From: [Collinsella] massiliensis
GTDB lineage: Bacteria > Actinomycetota > Coriobacteriia > Coriobacteriales > Coriobacteriaceae
Length of the DNA stretch: 32,076 nt
NCBI GenBank assembly: GCA_000333815.1
Contig: CAPI01000040.1
Coordinates: forward strand, 1-32,076
Direction of reading: 5' to 3'
This document shows positions 1 to 7,761 of the stretch, in pieces. Numbering within the stretch: the first letter of the stretch is position 1; the number at the start of each line of letters is the position of its first letter. The notes under the pieces are model-generated. The model was not told where the DNA came from. It saw only the letters and a list, made by a program, of their open reading frames with translations, and did not search any database. Made by a program: the position numbers and the translations under genes.

Positions 1-120
1 CAGAGTTGCCGCTTTCCCGGCTACTTGGCACACCCCTTATAAAACGTTCGTTTCGTTCAATTTGGTTCGGCGAGGCTGCTGCGGAGGTGTTGTAAGGGCG
101 CCACGAGGTCGCCTGCGGTG
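1..120. other. Non-coding left edge
   Basis: No gene, RNA or clear promoter is supported here. There is an AT-richer patch around positions 35-65 that could belong to a promoter of a leftward gene lying outside the window, but no -35/-10 pair with acceptable spacing was found on either strand. Confidence 0.4.
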
Positions 121-164
121 CAAAAAAACGCGCGGGGCGCCGCAATTTGGCTGCAGCGCCCCGC
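121..164 (-). terminator. Rho-independent terminator of the pyridoxamine kinase gene
   Basis: A perfect 9-bp stem (GCGGGGCGC at 132-140 with GCGCCCCGC at 156-164) is followed, on the minus strand, by CGCG and then a run of seven T (complement of A122-A128). It lies about 34 bp beyond the kinase stop codon. The orientation of the T run shows that it serves the minus-strand gene. Confidence 0.85.
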
Positions 165-197
165 AAAAACTCAATTATGCGCCACGTGGGCGTCGGT

Positions 198-1091
198 TTA
201 TCCCAGCAGCGCCGCGACCCTGCCCAGCAGCGGCTCGAAGCTCACGCCGCGCGCCTGGAAATCGGGCTGCTTCGAGGAGACGATCATCGCGTCGCGCACG
301 AGGTCGCCGGCGAAGCGCACGGCCTCGTCGAGCGAGCGCCCGGCCATGATGGCGGCGAGCAGGCACGAGCAGTACAGATCGCCGGTGCCGTGGAGCATGT
401 AGGGCAGAAGCTCGTTGCTCACTTCGAAGAAGGCGCCGCCCTGCGTGCCCACGAAGTTGCGGATGAGCCCGTCGCCGCGCTGGATACCCTTGAGCACGAC
501 GGTCTTCGTGCCCTTCTCGAGGAGCGCGTCCACCAGGCGGCGCGCCTCAGCGTCGTCGATGTCCTCGCCTGCCCACGCGTCGCCGATGGGCTCATCGAGG
601 ATGATGGCGGCCTCGGTGAGGTTGGGCGTGAGGATGTCCGCGCCCTCGGCGAGCTCGGTCATCGCGGCGCAGAGCTCGGGCGTGTAGGTGGGGTAGACCT
701 TGCCGTGGTCGGCCATGACGGGGTCGACCACGCGCAGCGCCTCGGGGAACATGGCGTAGAGGTCACGGATGCGCTCGACTTGCTCCGGCGCACCGAGGAA
801 GCCCGAGTACACCGCATCGATCTGGACGCCGATCTTCTGCCAGGCGGCGAGGTAGTCGGTGAGGATCTCGGTCGTGTCGTGCATGTACCAGCCGGGGAAC
901 GCGGTGTGGCTCGAGAAGATGCCCGTCGGGACGGGGCAGACGTCGCAGCCGGCGGCGGAGAGCACCGGGATGGCGATGCCGAGCGAGCATTTGCCGTAGC
1001 CGCACAGGTCGTGCACGGCGGCGACGCGCGGGATATACGCCCCCTCGCGCTGATAGAGTGGCAGAGCGGTGCTAGCGGTCTCGTTTGTCAT
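198..1091 (-). CDS. pdxK: Pyridoxamine/pyridoxal kinase
   Basis: This 297-residue ribokinase-superfamily kinase is of the PdxK/PdxY type. It phosphorylates pyridoxal, pyridoxamine or pyridoxine in the cytoplasm with ATP, the salvage route to pyridoxal phosphate. Visible marks are the substrate-side N-terminal segment VHDLCGYGKCSLG (residues 27-38), the DPVMADHGKVY segment (123-133) and the anion-hole/catalytic HGTGD motif at 234-238, where D238 is the expected base. The length matches the family. The ATG at 1089-1091 is preceded by a strong Shine-Dalgarno (AGAAGGA). The gene stands alone on the minus strand with its own terminator, and the LacI gene behind it is about 210 bp away, so co-transcription is unlikely. 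The Gram-positive subfamily is usually annotated pyridoxamine kinase. A hydroxymethylpyrimidine kinase activity cannot be excluded from sequence alone. Confidence 0.88.
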   Translation of the reverse strand: MTNETASTALPLYQREGAYIPRVAAVHDLCGYGKCSLGIAIPVLSAAGCDVCPVPTGIFSSHTAFPGWYMHDTTEILTDYLAAWQKIGVQIDAVYSGFLGAPEQVERIRDLYAMFPEALRVVDPVMADHGKVYPTYTPELCAAMTELAEGADILTPNLTEAAIILDEPIGDAWAGEDIDDAEARRLVDALLEKGTKTVVLKGIQRGDGLIRNFVGTQGGAFFEVSNELLPYMLHGTGDLYCSCLLAAIMAGRSLDEAVRFAGDLVRDAMIVSSKQPDFQARGVSFEPLLGRVAALLG

Positions 1092-1119
1092 GATTTCCTT
1101 CTTTCATCGCGGACTTATG

Positions 1120-1155
1120 GACCAGCGTGCGCTACCAGCATAGTACGCACCGGTC
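1120..1155. promoter_or_regulatory. Imperfect inverted repeat upstream of pdxK
   Basis: The arms GACC..GTGCG.TAC and GTA.CGCAC.GGTC surround the centre CAGCATA, 29 bp or more upstream of the kinase start codon. The minus strand reads TACTATGCT across the centre, which could be a -10 region. It may be an operator for the kinase gene, but no convincing -35 was found. Confidence 0.3.
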
Positions 1156-1298
1156 GTGACAGCGCCCGCGCACCGCGCAGTTTCCTATTTCGCCACAATG
1201 CCCGCACGGACCGCACGTCGGGCTGGGGCGCGGGGCAGGGCGCGACAAGCCCGGGCACCCGTCCCGGCTGCGCACCCGCCGCCCGCCGCGCCCTAGCC

Positions 1299-2303
1299 CT
1301 ACCGCCGCGTGGTGGATTCGCGCACGATGAGCTCGGTCTCGAGCGTCATCGAGCGGGGCGTGCCGCCGCGCATGCGCTCGAGCAGCAGGTTGCAGGCTGA
1401 ATATCCCATGCGGTAGCGCGGCTGGTTCACCGTCGTGAGCGTCGGGGTTGTCATGGTCGCGATGTCGATGTTGTCGAACCCCACCACCATGAGGTCGTCG
1501 GGCACGGAGAGCCCCGCCCGCCGCGCCGCGCGGATCACGGCCGCCCCGTACGTGTCCGAGCAGGCGAACACGCCGTCGGGGGCGTTCTCGGATTCGAGCA
1601 TGTGGCACGCCGCCGCGCACGCGAGCTCGTAGTTGTTGTCGGGCACCTGCAGGATCCAGCTCGGGTCGAGGTCGATGCCATGCTCCCGCGCCACCGAGAG
1701 GAAGCCCTCCATGCGCCCGCGGGCGTACTTGTACGACTCGGGGCCGCTCACGATGGCGAGCCGCCGGCACCCGCACGCGATGAGGTGCTCGACGGCGGCG
1801 CGCGCGGCGGAGCGGTCGTCGATTGTCACGTAGGGCACGTCGGTCTCGGGGTTGTTCTCGGCGCACTGGATGGTTGGCAGCGTCGCGTCGATGCGCTCGA
1901 TGGTCTCGGTCGAGAGCGAGCACAGGGTGATGAGGCCGCTCGCGTTGCTCCGCCGCAGGCTCGCGCAATACGCCTCGACGGTGCTCTGGCGCGGGGTGTC
2001 CCACGAGATGAGGACGTCGTAGCCCGCGGTGCGCGCGGAATCGCGCACGCCGTGGACGATCTCGCTGTAGAAGGGGTTGTCGAGCCACGGGATGTTCACC
2101 ACGATGGGGCCGCGCTCCTCGGGCGGCCGCACGGCGCCGTAGCGGTCGACGAGGCTCGCGTACCCGAGCTCGCGGATGCAGGCGTTCACGCGCGCGAGAG
2201 TCTTGGCGCTCACGAGCTCCGGGTGGTTGATGACGCGCGAGACGGTCGCGGGGGAGACGCCCGCGCGCTGCGCGACGAGGTCGATGGTCATCTTCTTCGC
2301 CAT
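1299..2303 (-). CDS. LacI-family transcriptional regulator
   Basis: This 334-residue repressor-type protein has an N-terminal LacI helix-turn-helix (about residues 6-30, including GVSPATVSRVINHP) and a C-terminal periplasmic-binding-protein-like sensor domain (about 65-330). The sensor domain shows typical segments such as YVTIDD, VVGFDNID and TTVNQP near the C-terminus. It would bind a sugar-like effector and control transcription. It is divergent from the adjacent sugar operon, so that operon is its most likely target. The ATG at 2301-2303 has an AAGGAG ribosome site 5 bases away. An oddity is the hinge after residue 48, which reads YASLVDRYGAV instead of the usual Asn-x-x-Ala-Arg-x-Leu hinge helix that inserts into a central CpG. 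The candidate operators nearby also lack a central CG. The effector is unknown. Confidence 0.9.
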   Translation of the reverse strand: MAKKMTIDLVAQRAGVSPATVSRVINHPELVSAKTLARVNACIRELGYASLVDRYGAVRPPEERGPIVVNIPWLDNPFYSEIVHGVRDSARTAGYDVLISWDTPRQSTVEAYCASLRRSNASGLITLCSLSTETIERIDATLPTIQCAENNPETDVPYVTIDDRSAARAAVEHLIACGCRRLAIVSGPESYKYARGRMEGFLSVAREHGIDLDPSWILQVPDNNYELACAAACHMLESENAPDGVFACSDTYGAAVIRAARRAGLSVPDDLMVVGFDNIDIATMTTPTLTTVNQPRYRMGYSACNLLLERMRGGTPRSMTLETELIVRESTTRR

Positions 2304-2314
2304 GAGCTCTCCTT

Positions 2315-2326
2315 ACATATATATGT
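2315..2326. promoter_or_regulatory. 12-bp palindrome upstream of the LacI gene
   Basis: ACATATATATGT is a perfect palindrome directly upstream of the ribosome binding site of the regulator gene. It could be an autoregulatory site or only an AT-rich unstructured leader next to the ribosome site. Only the symmetry is seen. Confidence 0.25.
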
Positions 2327-2426
2327 GCGCCCGCGGGGTGCGAGCCGGGAGCCTGAGGGTCGGCGCGGGCCGTGCGCGGCTGCGGCGCGAGGGTTTCGCC
2401 CGCGTGCACACCTGCCACGACGCCCC

Positions 2427-2629
2427 TTTCATTCTAGGCGTGCGTGCCTGCCGCGCCCCCGATTTTCCGTCAGCGGAATGAAAAAATTTCAAACACAACG
2501 CTTACCGATATATTCCCGCCGTTGAGCACCGCATTATTACCGTTCGCGGATTGAAAAAACAGCAGGTGCGTACCGCCCCGGTATCATCGGAAATGAAAGA
2601 AATGTCGATATGGAATGAAAGAAATTTCA
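2427..2629. promoter_or_regulatory. Divergent control region with candidate LacI-family operators
   Basis: Two inverted repeats share the pattern GGAATGAAA..TTTCA: TGAAAAAATTTCA at 2479-2491 and TGAAAGAAATTTCA at 2616-2629. A third partial copy, TGAAAGAAATG, starts at 2594, exactly 22 bp before the second, which is about two helical turns. A fourth AATGAAAG half-site lies on the minus strand at about 2427-2434, next to a possible -10 (TAGAAT on the minus strand, 2431-2436) for the regulator gene. The 2616-2629 site overlaps the proposed -35 of the operon. This layout fits a repressor that controls both its own gene and the operon. The assignment to this LacI protein is inferred. Confidence 0.5.
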
Positions 2630-2656
2630 CACCAGTATCGAGCCTCGGGGTATATT
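2626..2656 (+). promoter_or_regulatory. Candidate promoter of the sugar operon
   Basis: TTCACA at 2626-2631 and TATATT at 2651-2656 resemble a sigma-70 promoter, although the 19-bp spacer is longer than usual. Transcription would start near 2663, leaving a leader of about 80 bases before the first gene. The candidate operator at 2616-2629 overlaps the -35 element. Confidence 0.4.
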
Positions 2657-2745
2657 CGGCGCCCGCTCGTTGATTCAACGACGTCCGGGCGCTTCGAGGA
2701 AGCGGAAGCATGCGGACATGCGCCGCATCGGCGGAAGGGAGCACC

Positions 2746-3780
2746 ATGGTTCGCGTCGGCGTCATCGGATGCGGAAAGATCTCGCAGGTACGGCATCTCC
2801 CGGAGTACGAGGCGAACCCTCATGCGCAGATCGTCGCCCTCTACGACGTGAACCTCGAGCGCGCCCGCGAGCTGGCCGAGCGCTACGGCGCCACGGCGTA
2901 CGAGACGCTCGACGAGCTCCTCGCCGCGCCGGACATCGACGCCGTGAGCGTCTGCACGTCGAACGCCACGCACGCCGAGACCACCATCAAGGCGCTCCAG
3001 GCGGGCAAGCACGTGCTCTGCGAGAAGCCCATGGCCATCACGCTCGAGGAATGCGAGCAGATGGTCGCCGCCGCGGACGGCGCGGGCAAGCAGCTCATGA
3101 TCGACCAGAACCAGCGTTTCGCGAAGGCGCACATCCGCGCCAAGGAGCTCCTCGACGCCGGGCGCATCGGCCGGGTGCTCACGTTCCGCACCACCTTCGG
3201 CCACGGCGGCCCGGAGACCTGGAGCGTCGACCCGGGCACCGGTAGCTGGTTCTTCGACCCCAAGCGCGCGGCGATGGGCGCCATGGCGGACCTGGGCGTG
3301 CACAAGACCGACCTCATCCAGTGGCTCATCGGCCAGACGGTCGTTTCCACCACGGCGCACGTCACCACGCTCGACAAGCGCGACCCGGAGGGCAACCTCG
3401 TGGGCGTGGACGACAACGCCGTCTGCATCTACCGGATGAGCGGCGGCGCGGTGGGAACCATGACCGCGAGCTGGACGTACTACGGCCCGGAGGACAACTC
3501 CACCGTCATCTACGGCACCGAGGGCGTCATGCGCATCTACGACGACCCGGCGCATTCCATCGTCATCGACCGCCGCGACGGCGAGCGCGAGCTCTACGAC
3601 GTGGAGGCCATCCAGACGAATGACAACCAGACCGCCTCGGGCATCATCGACGCCTTCGTCGCCTGCCTCGAGGACGGCACCGAGTCTGCGATCCCCGCGT
3701 CGAGCGTGCTGCCCGCCATGCGCGCCGTGTTCGCGAGCATCGAGTCGAGCAAGACCGGTAAGACCATCGAGATCGGCTAG
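2746..3780 (+). CDS. Gfo/Idh/MocA-family NAD(P)-dependent oxidoreductase
   Basis: This 344-residue cytoplasmic dehydrogenase belongs to the family that includes inositol 2-dehydrogenase and glucose-fructose oxidoreductase. The N-terminal Rossmann fold opens with GVIGCGKIS (residues 5-13). The hallmark EKP lies at 93-95, where the lysine is catalytic, and the second hallmark DLGVHKTDL (182-190) carries the catalytic His186. A C-terminal alpha/beta substrate domain completes it. The start is set at the ATG of 2746 because GGAAGGGAG lies just upstream; an in-frame ATG at 2710 has no ribosome site and adds residues unlike the family. It is first in the operon, followed 57 bp later by a TIM-barrel isomerase, which suggests oxidation of a sugar or cyclitol followed by isomerisation or dehydration. 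The substrate cannot be read from the sequence. Confidence 0.88.
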   Translation: MVRVGVIGCGKISQVRHLPEYEANPHAQIVALYDVNLERARELAERYGATAYETLDELLAAPDIDAVSVCTSNATHAETTIKALQAGKHVLCEKPMAITLEECEQMVAAADGAGKQLMIDQNQRFAKAHIRAKELLDAGRIGRVLTFRTTFGHGGPETWSVDPGTGSWFFDPKRAAMGAMADLGVHKTDLIQWLIGQTVVSTTAHVTTLDKRDPEGNLVGVDDNAVCIYRMSGGAVGTMTASWTYYGPEDNSTVIYGTEGVMRIYDDPAHSIVIDRRDGERELYDVEAIQTNDNQTASGIIDAFVACLEDGTESAIPASSVLPAMRAVFASIESSKTGKTIEIG

Positions 3781-3837
3781 CACCGGGGCAATGTCAAAAA
3801 ACCCCTGGGGTAATTTTACATGGAAGGAGAACGCGCT

Positions 3838-4761
3838 ATGAGGATGGGATTCATCACCTCGCTCTTCGACGGCTGGACGTATGAGGAGATGATGGATGAC
3901 GTCGCGCGCCTCGGGCTCGAGTGCGTGGAGGTCGCCTGCTGGCCGAAGGGCAAGGCGGAGCGCAAGTACGCCGGCGTGACGCACATCGAGACCGAGCGGG
4001 TGATCGAGGACGACGCCTACGCGCAGCACATCCTCGACTACGCCCGCGAGAAGGGCATCGACATCTGCGCGCTCGCGTACTACCCCAACAACCTCGACCC
4101 CGACCCCGAGCGCCGCAAGGTGTTCAACGACCACCTCGTCACCACCATCCGCGCCGCCGCGAAGCTCGGCGTGCCGAAGGTCACGACGTTCATCGGGCGC
4201 GTGACGGACAAGACCTTCGAGGAGAACCTCGAGATCCTGCCCGGCGTGTGGGGCCCCATCCTCGACGTGGCCGAGCAGGAGGGCATCCTCGTGTGCATCG
4301 AGAACTGCCCGATGCTCTTCGACGCGTCCAACTGGCCGGGCGGCCAGAACATCATGACCACGCCCGCCAACTGGGAGCGCGTCTTCGAGGTGCTGCCGAG
4401 CAAGAACCTGGGGCTCGCCCTCGACCCGAGCCACTTCGTGTGGCAGCAGATCGACTGCGGCGCGGCCATCCGCGAGTTCGCCGACCGCATCTACCACGTG
4501 CACTTCAAGGACATCAAGTTCAAGCCCGAGGAGCTCGCGCGCCGCGGCACCATGGCCTACCCGCTCGACATCATGGACCCGAAGATCCCGGGGTACGGCG
4601 ACGTCGACTGGAGCGACTTCGTGTCGCAGCTCACCATGGTGGGCTACAACGGCGACTGCTGCCTGGAGATCGAGGACCGCTTCTTCGAGGACGGCACCCG
4701 CGAGCGCCTGGTGCAGGCGGTCGAACTCTCGAAGCGCTACATGGACCAGTTCGTCATCTAG
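3838..4761 (+). CDS. Sugar phosphate isomerase/epimerase-like TIM barrel protein
   Basis: This 307-residue protein of the xylose-isomerase-like (AP endonuclease 2) TIM barrel family would be a cytoplasmic metal-dependent isomerase, epimerase or dehydratase. The expected metal and catalytic positions are visible: Glu155 in VCIENCP, Asp196 and His199 in DPSH, His222 in VHFKD, and Glu277 in CLEIED. The true start is the ATG at 3838, because a strong GGAAGGAGA lies at 3822-3830. An in-frame ATG at 3820 would put the ribosome site inside the gene. Such proteins are often paired with Gfo/Idh/MocA dehydrogenases, as in inositol catabolism (IolE/IolI) and 3-keto-sugar pathways. No other inositol gene is present, so an inositol assignment is not justified. 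Confidence 0.82.
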   Translation: MRMGFITSLFDGWTYEEMMDDVARLGLECVEVACWPKGKAERKYAGVTHIETERVIEDDAYAQHILDYAREKGIDICALAYYPNNLDPDPERRKVFNDHLVTTIRAAAKLGVPKVTTFIGRVTDKTFEENLEILPGVWGPILDVAEQEGILVCIENCPMLFDASNWPGGQNIMTTPANWERVFEVLPSKNLGLALDPSHFVWQQIDCGAAIREFADRIYHVHFKDIKFKPEELARRGTMAYPLDIMDPKIPGYGDVDWSDFVSQLTMVGYNGDCCLEIEDRFFEDGTRERLVQAVELSKRYMDQFVI

Positions 4762-4835
4762 GACTCAGCCTCGTCTGTGGAAAAGGCAGGCGAGTCGAAG
4801 GTAATGCGGCCAAACAGGGAAGGAAGGAACGCATT

Positions 4836-5945
4836 ATGAGCAACATCACCCGTCGTTCGTTCGTGGTAGGTACGGGCGCGACCGCGCTGGTCGCCGCGCT
4901 CGCCGGCTGCTCCGGCGGCGAGACCGCCGAGGGCTCGGGCGCCGGTTCCGCCGCTGCCGCCACCGGTGGCCACATCTACGTGCTGACGGCCTCGCCGGAC
5001 CACGGCTGGACCGGCCAGGTGGGCGTGTTCGCGCAGGAGAAGGTCGACGAGATCAACGATGCCGGCGCCTACACCGCCGAGCTCCAGACCGCCGGCGCCG
5101 CCGCGGATCAGATCGCCCAGGTCGAGGACATCCTCGCCGGCGACCTCTCCAACGTCGCGGGCATCGTCATCCAGCCGCTCGATGACACCGTCCAGTCCGC
5201 CATCCAGCAGATCGTGGACGCGGGCGTGCCCTACGTGGCGTTCGACCGCATCATCGAGGCCGTCCAGGATTCCGCCGTCGCCAACGTCAAGGGCGACAAC
5301 TCCGGCATCGGTGCCGGCTCCGCGGCCTACTTCGTGGAGAACGGCATGAACCCGGGCGACGCCGTGTACATCTACCAGGGCGACACCTCCTCCGTGACCA
5401 CCCTGCGCGACAACGGCTTCACCGACTACCTGCTCGGCAACCTCGAGTTCGACGGCGCCACCGTGCCCGAGGACAAGAAGTGGACGCAGGAGCAGATCGA
5501 CGCCGCCATCAAGAAGTCCGGCGCCATGAACTGGAGCCGCTCCGACACGAAGGCCGCGTTCGAGTCGCTGCTGGGTGACGAGGCCAACGCGCAGATCAAG
5601 TGGTGGTATGCCGAGGACGACGAGCTCGCCATGGGCATCCTCGAGGCCCTCAACGGCGGCGGCATCACCGACGCCACCAAGGAGGTCTTCTACGAGACCA
5701 AGCCCTACATCACCGGCTGCGGCGGCCTGAACGAGTACTACGAGGTCATTCGTGGCAACAGCTACCAGGACATCACCGAGAACCTCGGCGGCGTCATGTC
5801 CGTCACCTACTCGCCGTCCATGATCCAGACCGCCATTCAGGACATGGTGGATCACCTCGACGGCAAGGAGGTCCCGCAGGACCACGTCATCGCCTGCGAG
5901 AACGTCACGGCCGAGAACGTCGACGATTACGTCGGCTTCGAGTAA
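4836..5945 (+). CDS. Sugar ABC transporter substrate-binding lipoprotein (ribose/xylose type)
   Basis: This 369-residue type I periplasmic-binding protein (RbsB/ChvE class) captures the sugar outside the membrane and delivers it to the downstream permease. The N-terminus carries a twin-arginine stretch TRRSFVVG (residues 5-12), a hydrophobic segment and the lipobox LAGC, with Cys25 as the lipidated residue. This suggests export as a folded Tat lipoprotein anchored to the outer face of the membrane. A Gly/Ser/Ala-rich linker (about 26-44) precedes the globular domain, which starts at GHIYVLTASPDHGW. GGAAGGA lies 8-14 bases before the ATG at 4836. A strong hairpin directly after the stop may raise the level of this message relative to the downstream ATPase. 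The ligand is unknown. Confidence 0.9.
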   Translation: MSNITRRSFVVGTGATALVAALAGCSGGETAEGSGAGSAAAATGGHIYVLTASPDHGWTGQVGVFAQEKVDEINDAGAYTAELQTAGAAADQIAQVEDILAGDLSNVAGIVIQPLDDTVQSAIQQIVDAGVPYVAFDRIIEAVQDSAVANVKGDNSGIGAGSAAYFVENGMNPGDAVYIYQGDTSSVTTLRDNGFTDYLLGNLEFDGATVPEDKKWTQEQIDAAIKKSGAMNWSRSDTKAAFESLLGDEANAQIKWWYAEDDELAMGILEALNGGGITDATKEVFYETKPYITGCGGLNEYYEVIRGNSYQDITENLGGVMSVTYSPSMIQTAIQDMVDHLDGKEVPQDHVIACENVTAENVDDYVGFE

Positions 5946-5955
5946 GAGGCATCCC

Positions 5956-5989
5956 GGTGCCCGCCCCCAGCAGCACGCGGGCGGGCACC
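5956..5989 (+). promoter_or_regulatory. Intercistronic hairpin after the binding-protein gene
   Basis: A perfect 11-bp stem (GGTGCCCGCCC with GGGCGGGCACC) has a 12-base loop and starts 10 bases after the stop codon. There is no T run, so it is more likely an mRNA-stabilising or processing hairpin than a terminator. This is a known arrangement for giving more binding protein than ATPase and permease. Confidence 0.65.
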
Positions 5990-6052
5990 CCGTCGCGGCG
6001 CGGATCCGCGTTCGCCCCCCTGCGGCTTCGGCCGGGAGGCGGATGCGGGTCG

Positions 6053-6184
6053 CGCCGCCGTTTGGTATGCGTCCGCCGAAGTGGTGCTGCTTTCGGCGAG
6101 CGCATATGGAGGGGCGGCGGCCGGGGCGTGACCTGCGGGACGCCGAAAATGGGTTGAAAGGAACACGTCCCCAACCAACCCATT
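6053..6184 (+). promoter_or_regulatory. Structured intercistronic region before the ATPase gene
   Basis: A nested hairpin has arms CGCCGCC (6053-6059), TATGCG (6066-6071) and CGCCGAA (6074-6080), pairing with TTCGGCG (6092-6098), CGCATA (6101-6106) and GGCGGCG (6113-6119). A second stem follows, AATGGGTTG (6148-6156) with CAACCCATT (6176-6184). Together with the hairpin at 5956 they fill the 274-base gap. No gene or T-tract terminator is seen in the gap. Confidence 0.5.
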
Positions 6185-6219
6185 CGACAAGGGGACAGAT
6201 CGCATTGGGAAGGAGCGCT

Positions 6220-7749
6220 ATGGATCTGCTTGAGATGAGCGGCATCCGCAAGGCGTTCAGCGGCGTCACCGTCTTGAACGGCGTCGACCTGCACGTCGCG
6301 CGCGGCGAGATCCACGCCCTCTTGGGCGAGAACGGCGCGGGCAAGTCGACGCTCATGAACATCCTCACCGGCTCGTACACCGCCGACGCCGGCACCGTCA
6401 CCTTCGACGGGGCGGACATCACCGGCGCCTCGATCAAGGCGGTCGAGAAGGCCGGCATCGCCTTCGTGCACCAGGAGCTCAACCTCTTCAATGACCTGCT
6501 GGCCTACGAGAACATCTTCCTGGGGCAGGAGGAGACCGGCCCGGTCTTCTCGCTCAAGAAGCGCAGCATGATCGAGAAGGCGCGCGAGCTCTTCGAGCGG
6601 CTGGGCGTGGACATCGACCCCACGGCCCTCGTCGCGGACCTCAAGCAGAGCCAGAAGCAGCTCCTGGAGATCAGCCGCGCGCTCTTCTTCAATGCGAAGC
6701 TGCTCATCCTGGACGAGCCCACCACCGCCCTCAACACGGCCGAGGTGGAGCACCTCTTCCAGATCGTGCGCAGCCTGCGCGACCAGGGCACGTCCTTCAT
6801 CTTCATCTCGCACAAGATGCCCGAGATCTTCGAGCTGTGCGACACCTACACGGTGCTCCGCAACGGCTCGTTCGTGGGCGAGGGCAAGATCGCCGACACC
6901 ACGCCGCGCGAGGTCACGGGCATGATGGTGGGCGCGGCCATCTCGGAGCGCGGGGCCTGGGAGCCGCGTCCGGCGGGCGAGACCGTGCTTGAGCTCGACC
7001 ACTATTCCGGCCCGGGGTTCTCGGACATCTCCCTCAAGGTGTCGCGCGGGCAGGTCATCGGCCTCACGGGCCTCATGGGTTGCGGCAGCACGGAGCTCAT
7101 GCAGTGCCTGTTCGGCATCGGCCACCCCACCGGCGGCACGGCAACGATGATGGGTAAGCAGCTCTCCGGCGGCTCGATCCACGAGGCCATGAAGGCGGGC
7201 ATCGCCATGCTGCCGTCCGACCGCAAGGAGAACTCGGTGGTGCCGGACATGTCGCTCCTCGAGAACATGTACCTCTCCGAGCAGGTGCTCTCGGCGACGC
7301 AGCCCATCATCAACAAGCGCCGCGAGCAGGAGCGCTTCGAGCACTACCAGAAGCTGCTGAGCATCAAGGCGAACTCCAGCGCCGAGAGCGTGCTGTCGCT
7401 GTCCGGCGGCAACCAGCAGAAGGTCTTCATGGCGCGCTGGCTCAACACCGATGCCGAGCTGCTGCTGCTCGACAACCCCACGCAGGGCATCGACGTGGGC
7501 GCGAAGGCCGAGATCTACCACCTGATCCTCGACCTGGCGCGCGACGGCAAGACGGTGATCATCAACACGCTCGAGATCCCCGAGCTGCGCGAGGTCGCCG
7601 ACGTGTGCTACGTGCTGTATGAAGGGCGCATCGTGAAGCGCCTGGAACATGACGAGATTGACGAGCAGACCGTCATGCTGTACTCGACGAACTCCGTGAG
7701 CGACGACCTGCCGGCGGGCGACGGCCAGCCGGTCGGGATGAATGAGTGA
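6220..7749 (+). CDS. Sugar ABC transporter ATP-binding protein (RbsA/MglA type)
   Basis: This 509-residue double ABC ATPase of the carbohydrate uptake transporter-2 class energises sugar import at the inner face of the membrane. The first cassette has Walker A GENGAGKST (36-44) and Walker B LILDEP (162-167, Glu166), with a degenerate signature LKQSQKQ (141-147). The second cassette has a degenerate Walker A (GLMGCGSTE), a good signature LSGGNQQK beginning at residue 394, and a Walker B ending LLLDNPTQG. Such asymmetry, with one good ATP site, is normal for the family. The start at 6220 follows GGGAAGGAG at 6208-6214. A longer open frame upstream runs through the structured intercistronic region and is not credible. 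The permease starts 12 bases after the stop. Confidence 0.93.
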   Translation: MDLLEMSGIRKAFSGVTVLNGVDLHVARGEIHALLGENGAGKSTLMNILTGSYTADAGTVTFDGADITGASIKAVEKAGIAFVHQELNLFNDLLAYENIFLGQEETGPVFSLKKRSMIEKARELFERLGVDIDPTALVADLKQSQKQLLEISRALFFNAKLLILDEPTTALNTAEVEHLFQIVRSLRDQGTSFIFISHKMPEIFELCDTYTVLRNGSFVGEGKIADTTPREVTGMMVGAAISERGAWEPRPAGETVLELDHYSGPGFSDISLKVSRGQVIGLTGLMGCGSTELMQCLFGIGHPTGGTATMMGKQLSGGSIHEAMKAGIAMLPSDRKENSVVPDMSLLENMYLSEQVLSATQPIINKRREQERFEHYQKLLSIKANSSAESVLSLSGGNQQKVFMARWLNTDAELLLLDNPTQGIDVGAKAEIYHLILDLARDGKTVIINTLEIPELREVADVCYVLYEGRIVKRLEHDEIDEQTVMLYSTNSVSDDLPAGDGQPVGMNE

Positions 7750-7761
7750 GGTGCATCCATC

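Noticed and set aside
147-1400. A 417-codon plus-strand frame opposite pdxK
   Set aside because: Antisense shadow of the kinase gene, with no recognisable protein.
3781-3837. Possible attenuator (CCGGGG..CCCCTGG then TAATTTT) between the first two operon genes
   Set aside because: The stem is short and mismatched and the T run is interrupted. The close spacing and strong ribosome site fit simple operon read-through.
3921-4835. A long plus-strand frame that runs through the isomerase gene in another frame into the binding-protein gene
   Set aside because: Only the part from 4836 has family features, a signal peptide and a ribosome site. The upstream part is Arg/Pro-rich shadow sequence.
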